Source: Owenia fusiformis
Taxonomy: Eukaryota > Annelida > Polychaeta > Sabellida > Oweniidae
Length of the DNA stretch: 64,000 nt
Reading direction: 5' to 3'
NCBI GenBank assembly: GCA_903813345.2
Contig: CAIIXF020000011.1
Coordinates: forward strand, 5,666,571 to 5,730,570
This document shows, piece after piece, positions 47,634-57,442 of the stretch. The position numbers were made by a program, and so were the translations under genes. The notes under the pieces were generated by a model. The model was not told where the DNA came from. It did not search any database and saw nothing but the letters and a program-made list of their open reading frames with translations. How positions within the stretch are numbered: the stretch's first letter is position 1; each line of letters starts with the position of its first letter.

Positions 47634-49013
47634 ATGACGTTTATTGCTTATGATGTGGCTGATATTGACTTGGGAAAATGTTTGTTTATATTTCAAATAT
47701 TTCTACCTACTGCCATTGCAAATATGGAACCAGCAATGGCTAGAGTTGTCGACAGTTTGAGCCAAACATATACCCAGGATATAAATGAATCCTTGATTGT
47801 TGTATCATTGACGCTCAGCATTGCAAGCATTCTTCGAGCATACTTATCACTAAGCCAGGCAACGCAAGTTTTTATTTTACTGGTCAACTCAAAGATGGAC
47901 CTAAAGAAAGGTCTGATCTTTGTGATTTTCAGTAGCACCATCACAGCAGGGATTTTTCTTGTGATTGGACTTACACCAGTGGGATACGCCATCCAAGTGC
48001 TGTTTCGTATCACCGATCGACAACTTAAAGAAGTTCAATTTGGCATAGCATCCTTCTGTTTGATATCAGGAGTCCTCAATAGTGGGCATGCAATCCATGG
48101 ATTATTATTAAAGAATAAACACACCTATTTTTGTCTCCTCTCTGAGTTTTTAGGGTTCATAACAAAATTAGGAGCTGTGTTCTCGCTCATGGCTACACCA
48201 TTATTAACTAGAAGACCAATCTTGATACCTATAATATCAGCATATGTGTCAGCATTGGTTTATCTTCTCTTGAGCTTTATAGGATATAGATTATATTTGA
48301 TCAATAATTTACCTGCTGAAAGTACAAATACACTGACATATCGTCAAATGATTGAAGTGACACTACCCCTAGGGCTGCAAGAATTGATCGAAAGATGCGA
48401 ATCATTTATCCTAAGCTTTATAGTTGCCCAACTAACGCCATCTGAATCTATGCGAAGTATGGCACTGGCGAACATTCATGTCCTCCATGCATCATTTTAC
48501 TCAGTGCGAAGGACGTTAGTCAGCATTTCAACAATGGTACCGGCATACCTTGCATCAGGAATGAATTCATCATTGCATTTCGACCATGAACTAGTTATCT
48601 GTACCGCAATCATTGCATTCGTTTCATTTTTGATTTCTTTTTCAATGTGCTGGATTACTCCCGTTACGAGGGTTATATTTTTATACGTTTTTCACATTTC
48701 TGAAGAAAATTTCATTGCAATATACTATCCCTTTAAGTTGTACACATTCTGGCCGATTATACAAATATTTTCTTTGTTTTCCCTTGGAATTTTACTACAT
48801 AAAAAAGACACCAAGATGACATTAGTGAGTTCTGGTTGCAAAGTCATCACATTGGGTTGTCTACCATTTGCTTTAGATCTTCTTGGATTCGATGTTTTAC
48901 TGTCTTCAGTTGTGGCTTTGTTTACTGCTCAGTCATTTATCGCAGGCATACTTTTCCCATACCTTTATTTGAAGTATTTAAGAAAATCTCAATCGCATCA
49001 AAAACAAGTATGA
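47634..49013 (+). CDS. Divergent ANKH-like multi-pass membrane transporter, intronless
   Basis: 459 residues from an ATG at 47634 to a TGA at 49011-49013, with about ten hydrophobic segments. Three blocks align by eye with vertebrate ANKH (492 aa): LVNSKMDLKKG (residues 83-93; human VNSKRDRTKA), HGLLLKNKHTYF (155-166; human AGILLKHKYSF) and RRPILIPIISAYVSALV (193-209; human REPLLIPILSLYMGALV), in the right order and spacing. The segment LPLGLQELIERCESFI (about 244) matches the fifth-block position. ANKH exports ATP, citrate and pyrophosphate-related substrates across the plasma membrane (family knowledge); the substrate here is unknown. Vertebrate ANKH has many introns, whereas this frame is unbroken, so it is a retrocopy-derived paralog or lost its introns. 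A possible 5'UTR acceptor (TTAATTTTAG) is 20 bp before the ATG. Identity to ANKH looks low, and some family residues may have changed. Confidence 0.75.
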   Translation: MTFIAYDVADIDLGKCLFIFQIFLPTAIANMEPAMARVVDSLSQTYTQDINESLIVVSLTLSIASILRAYLSLSQATQVFILLVNSKMDLKKGLIFVIFSSTITAGIFLVIGLTPVGYAIQVLFRITDRQLKEVQFGIASFCLISGVLNSGHAIHGLLLKNKHTYFCLLSEFLGFITKLGAVFSLMATPLLTRRPILIPIISAYVSALVYLLLSFIGYRLYLINNLPAESTNTLTYRQMIEVTLPLGLQELIERCESFILSFIVAQLTPSESMRSMALANIHVLHASFYSVRRTLVSISTMVPAYLASGMNSSLHFDHELVICTAIIAFVSFLISFSMCWITPVTRVIFLYVFHISEENFIAIYYPFKLYTFWPIIQIFSLFSLGILLHKKDTKMTLVSSGCKVITLGCLPFALDLLGFDVLLSSVVALFTAQSFIAGILFPYLYLKYLRKSQSHQKQV

Positions 49014-49109
49014 AATAAGGTAGTTATATAGTATATAATACTGAGATTGGGCTATATATAGTCATGTAAATTAATTCAGTCATGTATTAGTATCACATTA
49101 TTTTATTGG

Positions 49110-49115
49110 AATAAA
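49110..49115 (+). terminator. Polyadenylation signal of the ANKH-like gene
   Basis: AATAAA, 97 bp after the stop codon. Confidence 0.55.
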
Positions 49116-51567
49116 GTTTAAAATGGTGTGTATGAATGCATTATTGATATAGCCTTTATCTATATGTTGAATTTGGTTGAATACAATGTAAAGATCGAAA
49201 AACAACTTTCTTTCTGGAAACAAACATAATTTATTGAATCAACCGTACAAATCTTCTCGCTTAAACTTCTAGTATATAGAACACTTAAAGAGCTGGAAGA
49301 TTAAGATTTGTTTGAGTGGTAGTGTCAGTGAGTGCATGTTTCTGCCGACGTATTACTCTCAACACGGAGACTAATCAAGCATTATGATAAAAACACGCAA
49401 TGCATTCGTTTTGGTATATAGGGAACGTTTTTAAAATAGGAAATATTTGAAGATTTAAAGTATTTTTCAAATTTTTTTATTTTCATTCAAGAACAAAATG
49501 TTTCGCGCATCAAAATGATAAAAACTGCCTTTAAAACTGCCTTTTAAAAGAAGAATATAAGTAGTAAGAAGCTACCATATCAGGCATTCTGATAATAATA
49601 CTGTATATCTTTATATATAACCTCCCTCCCAACCTCATTTCAACTAAGGGGAGATGTATAGTCACAATTTATCATAGAGAATGACAAATATTCGAATTCC
49701 TTCTTTATACAACTGAAGTACATTTTCCTGCTTTATATGAAAAATCGATGAAAAAAGTATGATGTGAAAAAGAAACTTGGCAATAATTTCAAAGAGAAAA
49801 TGTAAATATTACCAAGTTGAAAATTCATAATAATATACTGTTGCGCTGCTTAGGCCACAAACTGTGTTGCTTTGGATTTATAGATAAAAAGTTGAAACCG
49901 ATTGTCAAAAACATATTAAAAAGATTGAAAAAGCATGATTGCTTTCTTAATTTTACCCCTTGGTGATGAAAGGAGTAATATCAAATTTTTACTTTTAGTG
50001 AAAATTCGGAAAGAGATTCAAAACTGACATTCTCAGAGTTATGTGTGCTATGGTAACATGACATCACAATACCCGGGGCAACATCCCACGCAGAAAGTTA
50101 CAGAGACTTTAAGCATTTTGTATATCCAATATTAAAGTCGAAATGCAACAAACACGAGTGGGAATTACATTTGCTTTTTTTACATCATTTGATATCATTA
50201 TGTGTTCTCTACTCTGAAAAGTAGGCTCTTCCATGGTTAGTACAAGAGTAGCACGTACTTTGGATCCATGACTTATGAGTGAACCCATTTGAGGATATTT
50301 TCATCTTTAAAGGTAAATGATAAGCATCCCGTTCTCCATATCAGTAAAAATTAGATATTGCATGATCAGAGGAGTATGTTACAGGGTCTTAGACCTCAAT
50401 ACTTAGCTCCTCTATATAGCTGCAGTGGTCTTTTATGCTGACTTGCGGACATGCACGTTATCAGGGTAGATGACTTCAAATTTGGTATTTTCAAAAACTC
50501 AACCGTGAATTGCCTATTAACGTATTTTTATTATGTTGGTATTGTTGTAAACCTTATTCAATCAACTCTTCAGAAATGTATAATTGCGTTATTTGAGAAA
50601 TTAGGTCAACAAAGGTTAAAATTGAGGTCAACGTGACCAAGGCATGGAATGTAACTGCATTATGATCTTGTTAAGCCATGTACATTGTGATTACACATTA
50701 AAATTGTGACCCCTGTAAGAGTAAATTAACTTTTAAAGGTTTTTAACATTCTATCAATGGGGATTAAGCCCGATCTTTTTCAGAAACCAATGAAGGTAAA
50801 TAACTGTGTAAATCAAAGTCGTTTTGAGTAAAAGTATACAAAGAATTCAATATTAATGTTGGTCTTTAATGATCGAACTCTCCCACTGTTCTGCCTATTT
50901 ACCACTTGCCACAATCAACCTCGCTGCTAGCATATCAAACCAGGCTCATTTTCTATCAAACTTGACCCAACTACAAGTACTATCGTTGGATATCTTTCAA
51001 AAACCAAGTTATCATTGTTACCAAAGCCTTATAGTTACCATGCGACCCTGAAAATGGCGTTAAACTTGAGAGCAAAAAGCACCCAAACCTTCCATAATGG
51101 CACTAATTTTTGAAAATAAAATTTCTTAAACGTTGATATCATCTAGAACACTTCTTTACAACACAAATGTCAAAAATGGGGTCAGGTTTACCACTTTGAT
51201 TTTTTCAAAGCTTGGTCAAAGTAAAACTGCGAAAAATGAACTCATTTTCACTTTGGAATCACCCATTATCGCCAAAATGGCTATATTTTGTCAAGGTCAA
51301 TGTCGCCATGTTAAAAGTAGAACTACGGAGCTAAATCTGCCCTCCAGATAATATTTTATAGCCATTCTTTACCAAGGAACAAAGATCGTTGCATTTCGCA
51401 CTTCCTTTGGTGTAATAAATCCTAATGCTTAAAAAGGCAGATCTCCTAAAATCTCACTTATAACGAGACTTCAACGAGATTTCAAAGCTGTTTAGAAACA
51501 GCTCTATTAGTATTTCAAAATTGGAAAGCAAATATTGCATTTCTAAAGTTTTTCTTTCATGATGCAT
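49116..51567. other. No gene seen
   Basis: About 2.4 kb of AT-rich DNA. Short plus-strand frames near 50451-51351 have no recognisable domain and no splice partners that I can see. Confidence 0.4.
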
Positions 51568-51830
51568 AGGCGTAGCCAGGAGGGGGTGCGGGTGTGCGAT
51601 CGCACCTCCCAAAACAATGAAAATATTACCATTAGATGGAAGAAGAAAATGGCGTTAAAATGCTTTTTATTTGAAGCTTCTAGCTCATTTTGAAGGAAGT
51701 TACATTAATTTTACTAAAATTCAAAACAAATCTTTATCTTTTTGGCACGATCACACCCCCTTGAATGAAAACCAAAATTATTTTGGCGATCACACCCCCC
51801 CCCCCTGACTGAAAGCTGGCTACGCCCCTG
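51568..51830. mobile_element. MITE of the CGTAGCCAG family, copy 4
   Basis: GGCGTAGCCAGGAGGGGG at the left is inverted at GCTGGCTACGCCCCTG at the right. The interior matches 19823-19890. Confidence 0.65.
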
Positions 51831-52067
51831 TGATGTGTATATTCTTGATAAGAGACATCAGACACAATCACTTATTATAATCTACTGTGTATCATGACAT
51901 AAAATAGTTGATTTCAATGCAAGTATTTTACACAGATCACGATGCTGACATTATGATCACAATATGAATGAAATAAAATTCTGAATTTATAGATATTAAA
52001 AGTCATATCGATTTGAAACATTGGTGATACGTATTAATATTTTCGCGTCCTGGAATCAAGAAAGACG

Positions 52068-53869
52068 ATGCATCACTTTACAGAGGTGTTTGGGATCATA
52101 TTTCTTTTTGGTATACAAATAGGTAATGCTTAATAGAATAATTTAGACAAAAACAACAACGTTTTATCAAGTAATTATTGAATTAGGTCGGCATTATATA
52201 CCCTAAACGCTGTTACAGGCAAACCGACTGAAACGTTTCTGTAAAAGCTGTTGAAAATAACTTTACGTCTGACAATTCTAAAGATACTGGAAAAAGACAT
52301 ATGTGTAACTTGCTTCATATAGAGGAATAGAGGAATTTCTATCTAGCTTTGAGTCTCACTTATTCTTGTTTTTTTCGTTGGATTTGTATATTAAACCTCC
52401 CATGGCTTATTTTTCCTTTTTAATAGCCTATTTGAATTCAGTATAGACTTTGCCGAATTGATCTAACTGTGTACGAACGGTTCAGACGTAGTTGAAATGT
52501 TAACGATCTTAATTCTAACTTCACGTTTTGGCGGCCATCCAATAAGACCGAGTGACAACATAATTAAAACGAGATGGACGTTTCGAGAACTAGATTTTCT
52601 CGTCTTGAATCAAGAAGAATTGGCCTCCAGGGTTTCAACTTTTCCATAGAACTGAATAGACCTTTACCATCAACACTGAGAAGATTGCTTGACGGTTTGA
52701 ACTGCGTTGAAACCCTGGTAGCCAATTATCCTTGGTCTTGAATATAATCTGTCTGTCCATGCGCTTTTGGTATACTTTTTCACTGAAATAATATTTAATA
52801 ATGTTTAACACTTGTTTCTTTTCACTGTATATCTGCAGTCAGTGGCCATGTTAATTCAGCGACATGCAACAGTAATGAGCAGATGAAGTGTACAATGTCA
52901 TGTGATTGTGAAGGTAAGTGGTAGTTCCTCTCTATTAGCATAAGATGGAATAACTGAAAAAACACTCTATTATTATAATTTGCCGGTACTTGATAAGGAT
53001 CTACTCCAATTTTGTTGATGCCCAATTTTGTCTGTAAGGGACCGGAACAAGGTCAAGTCAAAACGAAATTTGTATTTCAGTCACATCACATTTGATACCG
53101 AATTCCGGGCGATGTTTTTTGGCAAAAATAGATCTGCAAGTCGGGAAATATTACTGGCGTTTTTGGGGTCAGGTTCAACTAAACTTCTGGTTTACTCTTT
53201 GATTAATATTTTGCAGCTAAATATTTGACCGATTGTTGCGTTGATCCTTCATTCACTGGTGTAATAAACATCAAAACACAAGACGGAAAAATATTCAACG
53301 CATACTGTGTCCAGGGTTGGACTTACGCATTTAAACGTTTTGACGGCTCGGAGGATTTCTACCGCACTTGGGTCGAGTATCAACATGGCTTTGGTAAAAG
53401 AGATGGTGAACATTTCATTGGATTGGATAACCTTGCCAGCTTTGTGAAGGGGCGTACGTGCAAAGTGCGGTTTGATTTGGAAGCATGGCCTCCCGTATCC
53501 CCAGCTAAACGATTTGCCGAATATTCAATATTCAATGTCGCAGACGAGACCCAAAAGTATCGTCTTACCATCGATGGATACAGTGGAACAGCTGGTGATG
53601 CAATGAAAAGAAAACACAATGGACGAATGTTTTCCACGCATGACCGAGATAATGATGAGGCCGATTTTAATTGTGCCACTTCCTACCATGGTGCTTGGTG
53701 GTACGGACACTGCCACGATGCAAACCTTTTTGGATTGTACGTGAATGGGCCAATTTGCCCGGCACATGCAAAGTGTCTTGTTTGGGAAAATTGGCCATCT
53801 GTTATCGGAACACCAACAAATAACTACTACTCGTTCAAAAATGCATCTATGAAAATACATTGCTGTTAG
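52068..53869 (+). CDS. Secreted fibrinogen-related protein (FReD), gene A, three exons, 260 aa
   Basis: Exons are 52068-52122, 52839-52913 and 53217-53869; both introns are GT-AG and phase 1, and the sum is 783 nt. Exon 1 encodes a signal peptide (MHHFTEVFGIIFLFGIQI). Exon 2 encodes a short Cys-rich linker (SATCNSNEQMKCTMSCDCEG). Exon 3 is a fibrinogen C-terminal-type domain: GWTYAFKRFDGSEDFYRTWV, YQHGFG, EHFIGLDNL, GYSGTAGDAM, FSTHDRDNDEADFNC (the usual calcium loop, DRDND at 186-190) and HGAWWYGHCHDANLFGLY. The usual NLNG is NLFG here. Extra cysteines (DCCVD at the start, IHCC at the end) may form added disulphides. Ficolin and related FReD proteins bind acetylated sugars or microbial surfaces; that role here is inference. 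Paralog B lies 8.9 kb downstream in the same orientation. Confidence 0.85.
52605..52742. mobile_element. 138-bp fold-back element in intron 1 of FReD gene A
   Basis: TTGAATCAAGAAGAATTGGC (52605) and CCTCCAGGGTTTCAAC are inverted at GTTGAAACCCTGGTAGCCAA to about 52742. The terminal GAATTGGC and CCAGGGT words resemble those of the family at 2753-3677. Confidence 0.65.
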
Positions 53870-54437
53870 ATTCTGTACAAACAAGTAAATACAAGTAATG
53901 GCATGTGCAATACTTTAAAGATCAAATATTTGAAACGATTTTTTGTTTTTGTTCAATTTGCTTTCACCATTCTCATACTACTAGAACAAATACCATTTGA
54001 TAAGATTGTGTGTGTAGCCAAGCTTCAGGTAGGATTCATGCAGTTGCCTCGCCAACATTTCAGAGAAACATATTAATTTAGACTTTCTTCAATTGAAACT
54101 GTAAAACTGAAGCCCCGTGATAGCATTATTTCAAATGTTAGCATCTGCATCCTTGCAATGATCTGCAAAGGGCTAACAAGCCCATTTAAAGCAGACATAT
54201 TATTTAACAAAAATAGAATTTGAATATAATATAATTTAAACCCTAACTCTTATATTTAAAAATCTATGGTTTGGATACAACTCATTTTAAAATTGAAAGG
54301 AAACTCCCTGTTTGTACCCCCTAGGAAGTCCATTTATGTTGAAATGCACTAAAACGACTTTGCATGCTACCGCGTTGACATCATCCCTCTTTACCAGTAG
54401 TGCAGGCTTGTTGCTGTGCACTTGGGACATTCTGCAT

Positions 54438-54732
54438 TAAAAGTAATTTAAGGAATCTGCAAGTGGACCTTAAATGGATTTATACCGACTGGCCGGATAT
54501 CCAATCATGTACTGGCTTTCACTTTCAGTTATACACGTGTGTCTCGAGTTACATCTTGGGTCTATCTACTACTTCCTAGCTAGACAGCATCCTTCATTCA
54601 GTTTCATGTTTCGAAACAGACAACATGAATAAGCATTGATTTGTTAAAAAATTATTGTTTCAACTTTACAAGCTATTCAGCATTGTTATATTAAGAAAAT
54701 ATTATATAACATAAGAAAGAACACTATTTATA
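54438..54732 (+). repeat. Ngaro repeat A1
   Basis: 295-bp direct repeat that begins TAAAAGTAATTTAAGG and ends CACTATTTATA; the partner is A2. Confidence 0.9.
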
Positions 54733-54920
54733 TACAATTTATAACATATTTTTACTTTACGAACTTATAAGTTAATAAATACACAGTTTGTGGATTGAAT
54801 TCGATCATTTACCAAATTCCATAGTGGACAGGACTCGGAAGGAGGATATAAATCTCTTCACCATCTAAAGCGATATCTATTAAACCCTGTGAGTATCTGT
54901 TCCTTTATACATTTTGTAAC

Positions 54921-55493
54921 ATGGATGGATTATCAGCAATGCTAATTGGACATTCCTTTGTTAGGCGCTTTAAGAATTATGTTCGCACAACTGAAGACAA
55001 ACGCGTTAAATGGAATCTTGGGCTAGAACGCATTCATATTAGATATGACGGTTTGGGCGGTAGAAAAGTAGGGACAATATTGAATGAAACATTGGAAAAT
55101 AAATTAAAAAATCCGCCAAACATAGTCATCTTACAAATTGGAGGAAATGATATCTCAAACGGAAAAAGACCCGAAACAGTTGCCTCCGATATAGAAAATC
55201 TAGTCATGAAATTACACCAAGAATATCACGTCGAATATATTTTAGTATCTGAACTTATACAAAGAAAATCAGCTCCTTTAAAATACAATGAAAACGTCAT
55301 GCTATGCAATCGTATTCTGACAGCATTATTAGAGCACATTCCATTCGCAAAGCTGTGGCACCACAGAGGTATTAGGAATAGCCAATTTAACCTCTACATT
55401 GAAGACGGTGTCCATTACAATGATCGCGGAAATTATAAACTCTATCAAAGCTACAAGCAAGCATGCATCTTCGGTGAAAGCCAACTTAATTAA
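54921..55493 (+). CDS. SGNH/GDSL-type hydrolase ORF of the Ngaro element
   Basis: 190 residues. The SGNH blocks are all visible: the nucleophile block IGHSFVRRF (residues 8-16), a Gly block (GLGGRKVG), the Asn block LQIGGNDIS (about 71-79) and the Asp-His pair EDGVHYN near 168. The length fits a minimal SGNH domain. Similar hydrolases are known in ORF1 proteins of some LINEs and, to my recollection, in some Ngaro elements; their role in retrotransposition is not settled. It is the first ORF after repeat A1 and precedes the hairpin array. Confidence 0.8.
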   Translation: MDGLSAMLIGHSFVRRFKNYVRTTEDKRVKWNLGLERIHIRYDGLGGRKVGTILNETLENKLKNPPNIVILQIGGNDISNGKRPETVASDIENLVMKLHQEYHVEYILVSELIQRKSAPLKYNENVMLCNRILTALLEHIPFAKLWHHRGIRNSQFNLYIEDGVHYNDRGNYKLYQSYKQACIFGESQLN

Positions 55494-55802
55494 TATACAA
55501 AACATAAGCATTGCTGGTAAGACCCATTATTGTATTTTTCTACTCGTAGCATGGGGTAGTGGTATAAAGATTTAATTGAAAAACAATTATTGTATTAGAA
55601 AGATATCTTTATATATATTATCACGCAAACAGGGCAAAGGTAATGCAGCACTCAATATATATTTCTCGAGCTGCCGAAAGCTGGGTAACCATTCCTTGTC
55701 TTAATACAGTAGCCATTTGAATTATATCATTGTTTGTGCATCGCTCAGAATCAGCTTCTGAGCATTTAATTGTGAGATTTAATCACAAAGCTCACTTGTC
55801 CC

Positions 55803-56346
55803 TTGGATTGAAATCATATCCAAACTACGGACAACAACTATTACCTTTTTTAACGGTCTCAAGGATTAAAATAAGTATCCTTAATTAAAGACTTTAGTGC
55901 CCTCTTAAATAGTATTACGTTCTATTTGTTTGAGGGTTGAAATCATTATCCTCATACTTTATCTCACGGATTGAAATTAGTATCTGTCGAGACAAAAATG
56001 GCGTTTACATGTTTGTTCGAGGATTGAAATTATTATCCTCAAACTTTATCTCACAGATTGAAATTAGTATCTGTCGAGACAAAATGGCGTTTATTTGTTT
56101 GTTCGAGGATTGAAATTATTATCCTCATACTACATCTCACTGATTGAAATTAGTATCTGTTGAGACAAAAAAATGGCATTTAAATTGTTTGTTCGAGGAT
56201 TGAAATTATTATCCTCATACTTCATCTCACGAATTGAAATTCGTATCTGTTGAGACAAAAAATGGCATTTAAATCGTTTGATTCGAGGGTTGAAATTATT
56301 ATCCTCATACTTCATCTCACGGATTGAAATTATTATCCGTTGAGAC
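55803..56346 (+). repeat. Tandem hairpin array between the hydrolase and gag-like ORFs
   Basis: A unit of about 90 bp is repeated, each with two potential stem-loops around a TGAAATTA-type loop. Stems differ but remain paired: TTGGAT/ATCCAA (55803-55823), AAGGAT/ATCCTT (55861-55882), GAGGAT/ATCCTC (56019-56040, 56105-56126, 56195-56216), ACAGAT/ATCTGT (56053-56074), ACGAAT/ATTCGT (56229-56244) and ACGGAT/ATCCGT (56319-56340). GAGGGT/ATCCTC and ACGGAT/ATCTGT use G-U pairs. TCTC before and GAGA after several stems can extend them. One copy (56139-56160) has a mismatch. Confidence 0.75.
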
Positions 56347-56458
56347 AAAATACGGTTTTTAATTTGTTTGTCTTTGTTTGTCTTGCTTTATTAAAATTGT
56401 AAAATATCGCTGTTACTTTCTTTATTTTCCCACCGCGTCTCTGTTTTATTTGCAGATC

Positions 56459-57442
56459 ATGCCTAAGAGACAACTAAGACCCAGGGGATCGCCTTCAAGG
56501 GCACCCGGAAGAAAACCTTCAACAAAGAAGCAGAAGTTGAATGAGGAGTTGGTGGTGGAAATCACGAAACGGGTGGTAGAAAGTCTATCCCAGCAACCTG
56601 CAACTTCAACAAATACACGAGACAACTCTACTAGCGAGGACTCTGGGGATTCAGACGGCGAGGTCTCATTCCCAAAATTAGGTACGGAAACAAACCTCAA
56701 TGAGCCCGAAGCTCCTTCTAAGGCATTTTCTTTCCAAATACCTATCGACATGCATGTGCCAACAGCTATTAAGCAAAAAATCTGGAATAACGAGTACGTA
56801 GAGTTCGGGTCACTTCTCCCTAAACATTCACGAGTCAAAGACTCAGAATTCGATTTGAAACAATCCAAATCAGGTAATCTTAAAATAACCAAGGCCCAAG
56901 GTAATTTTAAATTAGTTTCCATTGAAGAATGGATTTCCGCTTTCCATATTTTCACCACCATACATTGCACAAAATATGGCACGGATGCAATTCCGTTAAT
57001 GCACTATGGCCAGAATGTAAGGAAATTAGCGGAAAACCATTTGGACTGGAACTACTACGACGAAAATTTTCGACGGGCAAGGGCCAATAATATATCATTA
57101 CCCTGGGACCAGCCCCATCCCACGTTATTCATTTTTACTTCCCTCGAGGGAAAGCAACAGCAAAATAACAAGCACAATAACTCTCAATACCCAAGCAATA
57201 GCAAGTCAAAACCAAACATCCCCAAAGGATTCTGTTACAAATTCCAATTAGGCCAAACTTGCTTCAAAAAATCTGAATGCAAATTCCACCACTATTGCTT
57301 TAAGTGTAATAGTCCCTCTGCAAACCATCCAGGCTTGAAGTGTAATAAGAATTTTCGACCCCAACGCTCGTCCTCCAATTTTCAAACTCCAAGTAACAAG
57401 GGTCAAAACTCAAATCACAATGCCAACACCAATAATCATTAA
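56459..57442 (+). CDS. Gag-like ORF of the Ngaro element
   Basis: 328 residues from the ATG at 56459. The basic N-terminus (MPKRQLRPRGSPSRAPGRK) is followed by a Ser/Thr-rich acidic stretch, a middle region with PTAIKQKIWNNEYVEFGSLL (a motif I associate with the gag-like proteins of DIRS/Ngaro elements) and a C-terminal Cys/His cluster (GFCYKFQLGQTCFKKSECKF, HHYCFKC) like a CCCH or zinc-knuckle RNA-binding domain, then an Asn-rich tail. Presumed role: packaging of element RNA. It overlaps the next ORF by 23 bases. Confidence 0.75.
   Translation: MPKRQLRPRGSPSRAPGRKPSTKKQKLNEELVVEITKRVVESLSQQPATSTNTRDNSTSEDSGDSDGEVSFPKLGTETNLNEPEAPSKAFSFQIPIDMHVPTAIKQKIWNNEYVEFGSLLPKHSRVKDSEFDLKQSKSGNLKITKAQGNFKLVSIEEWISAFHIFTTIHCTKYGTDAIPLMHYGQNVRKLAENHLDWNYYDENFRRARANNISLPWDQPHPTLFIFTSLEGKQQQNNKHNNSQYPSNSKSKPNIPKGFCYKFQLGQTCFKKSECKFHHYCFKCNSPSANHPGLKCNKNFRPQRSSSNFQTPSNKGQNSNHNANTNNH

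Noticed and set aside
53380-53884. Minus-strand frames opposite FReD gene A
   Set aside because: They are antisense to a clear fibrinogen-related exon and have no domain of their own.
55803-56346. CRISPR-like repeats (GGATTGAAAT words at regular spacing)
   Set aside because: The units are about 90 bp with variable stems, lie inside a eukaryotic retrotransposon, and there are no spacers or cas genes; they are structured tandem repeats.
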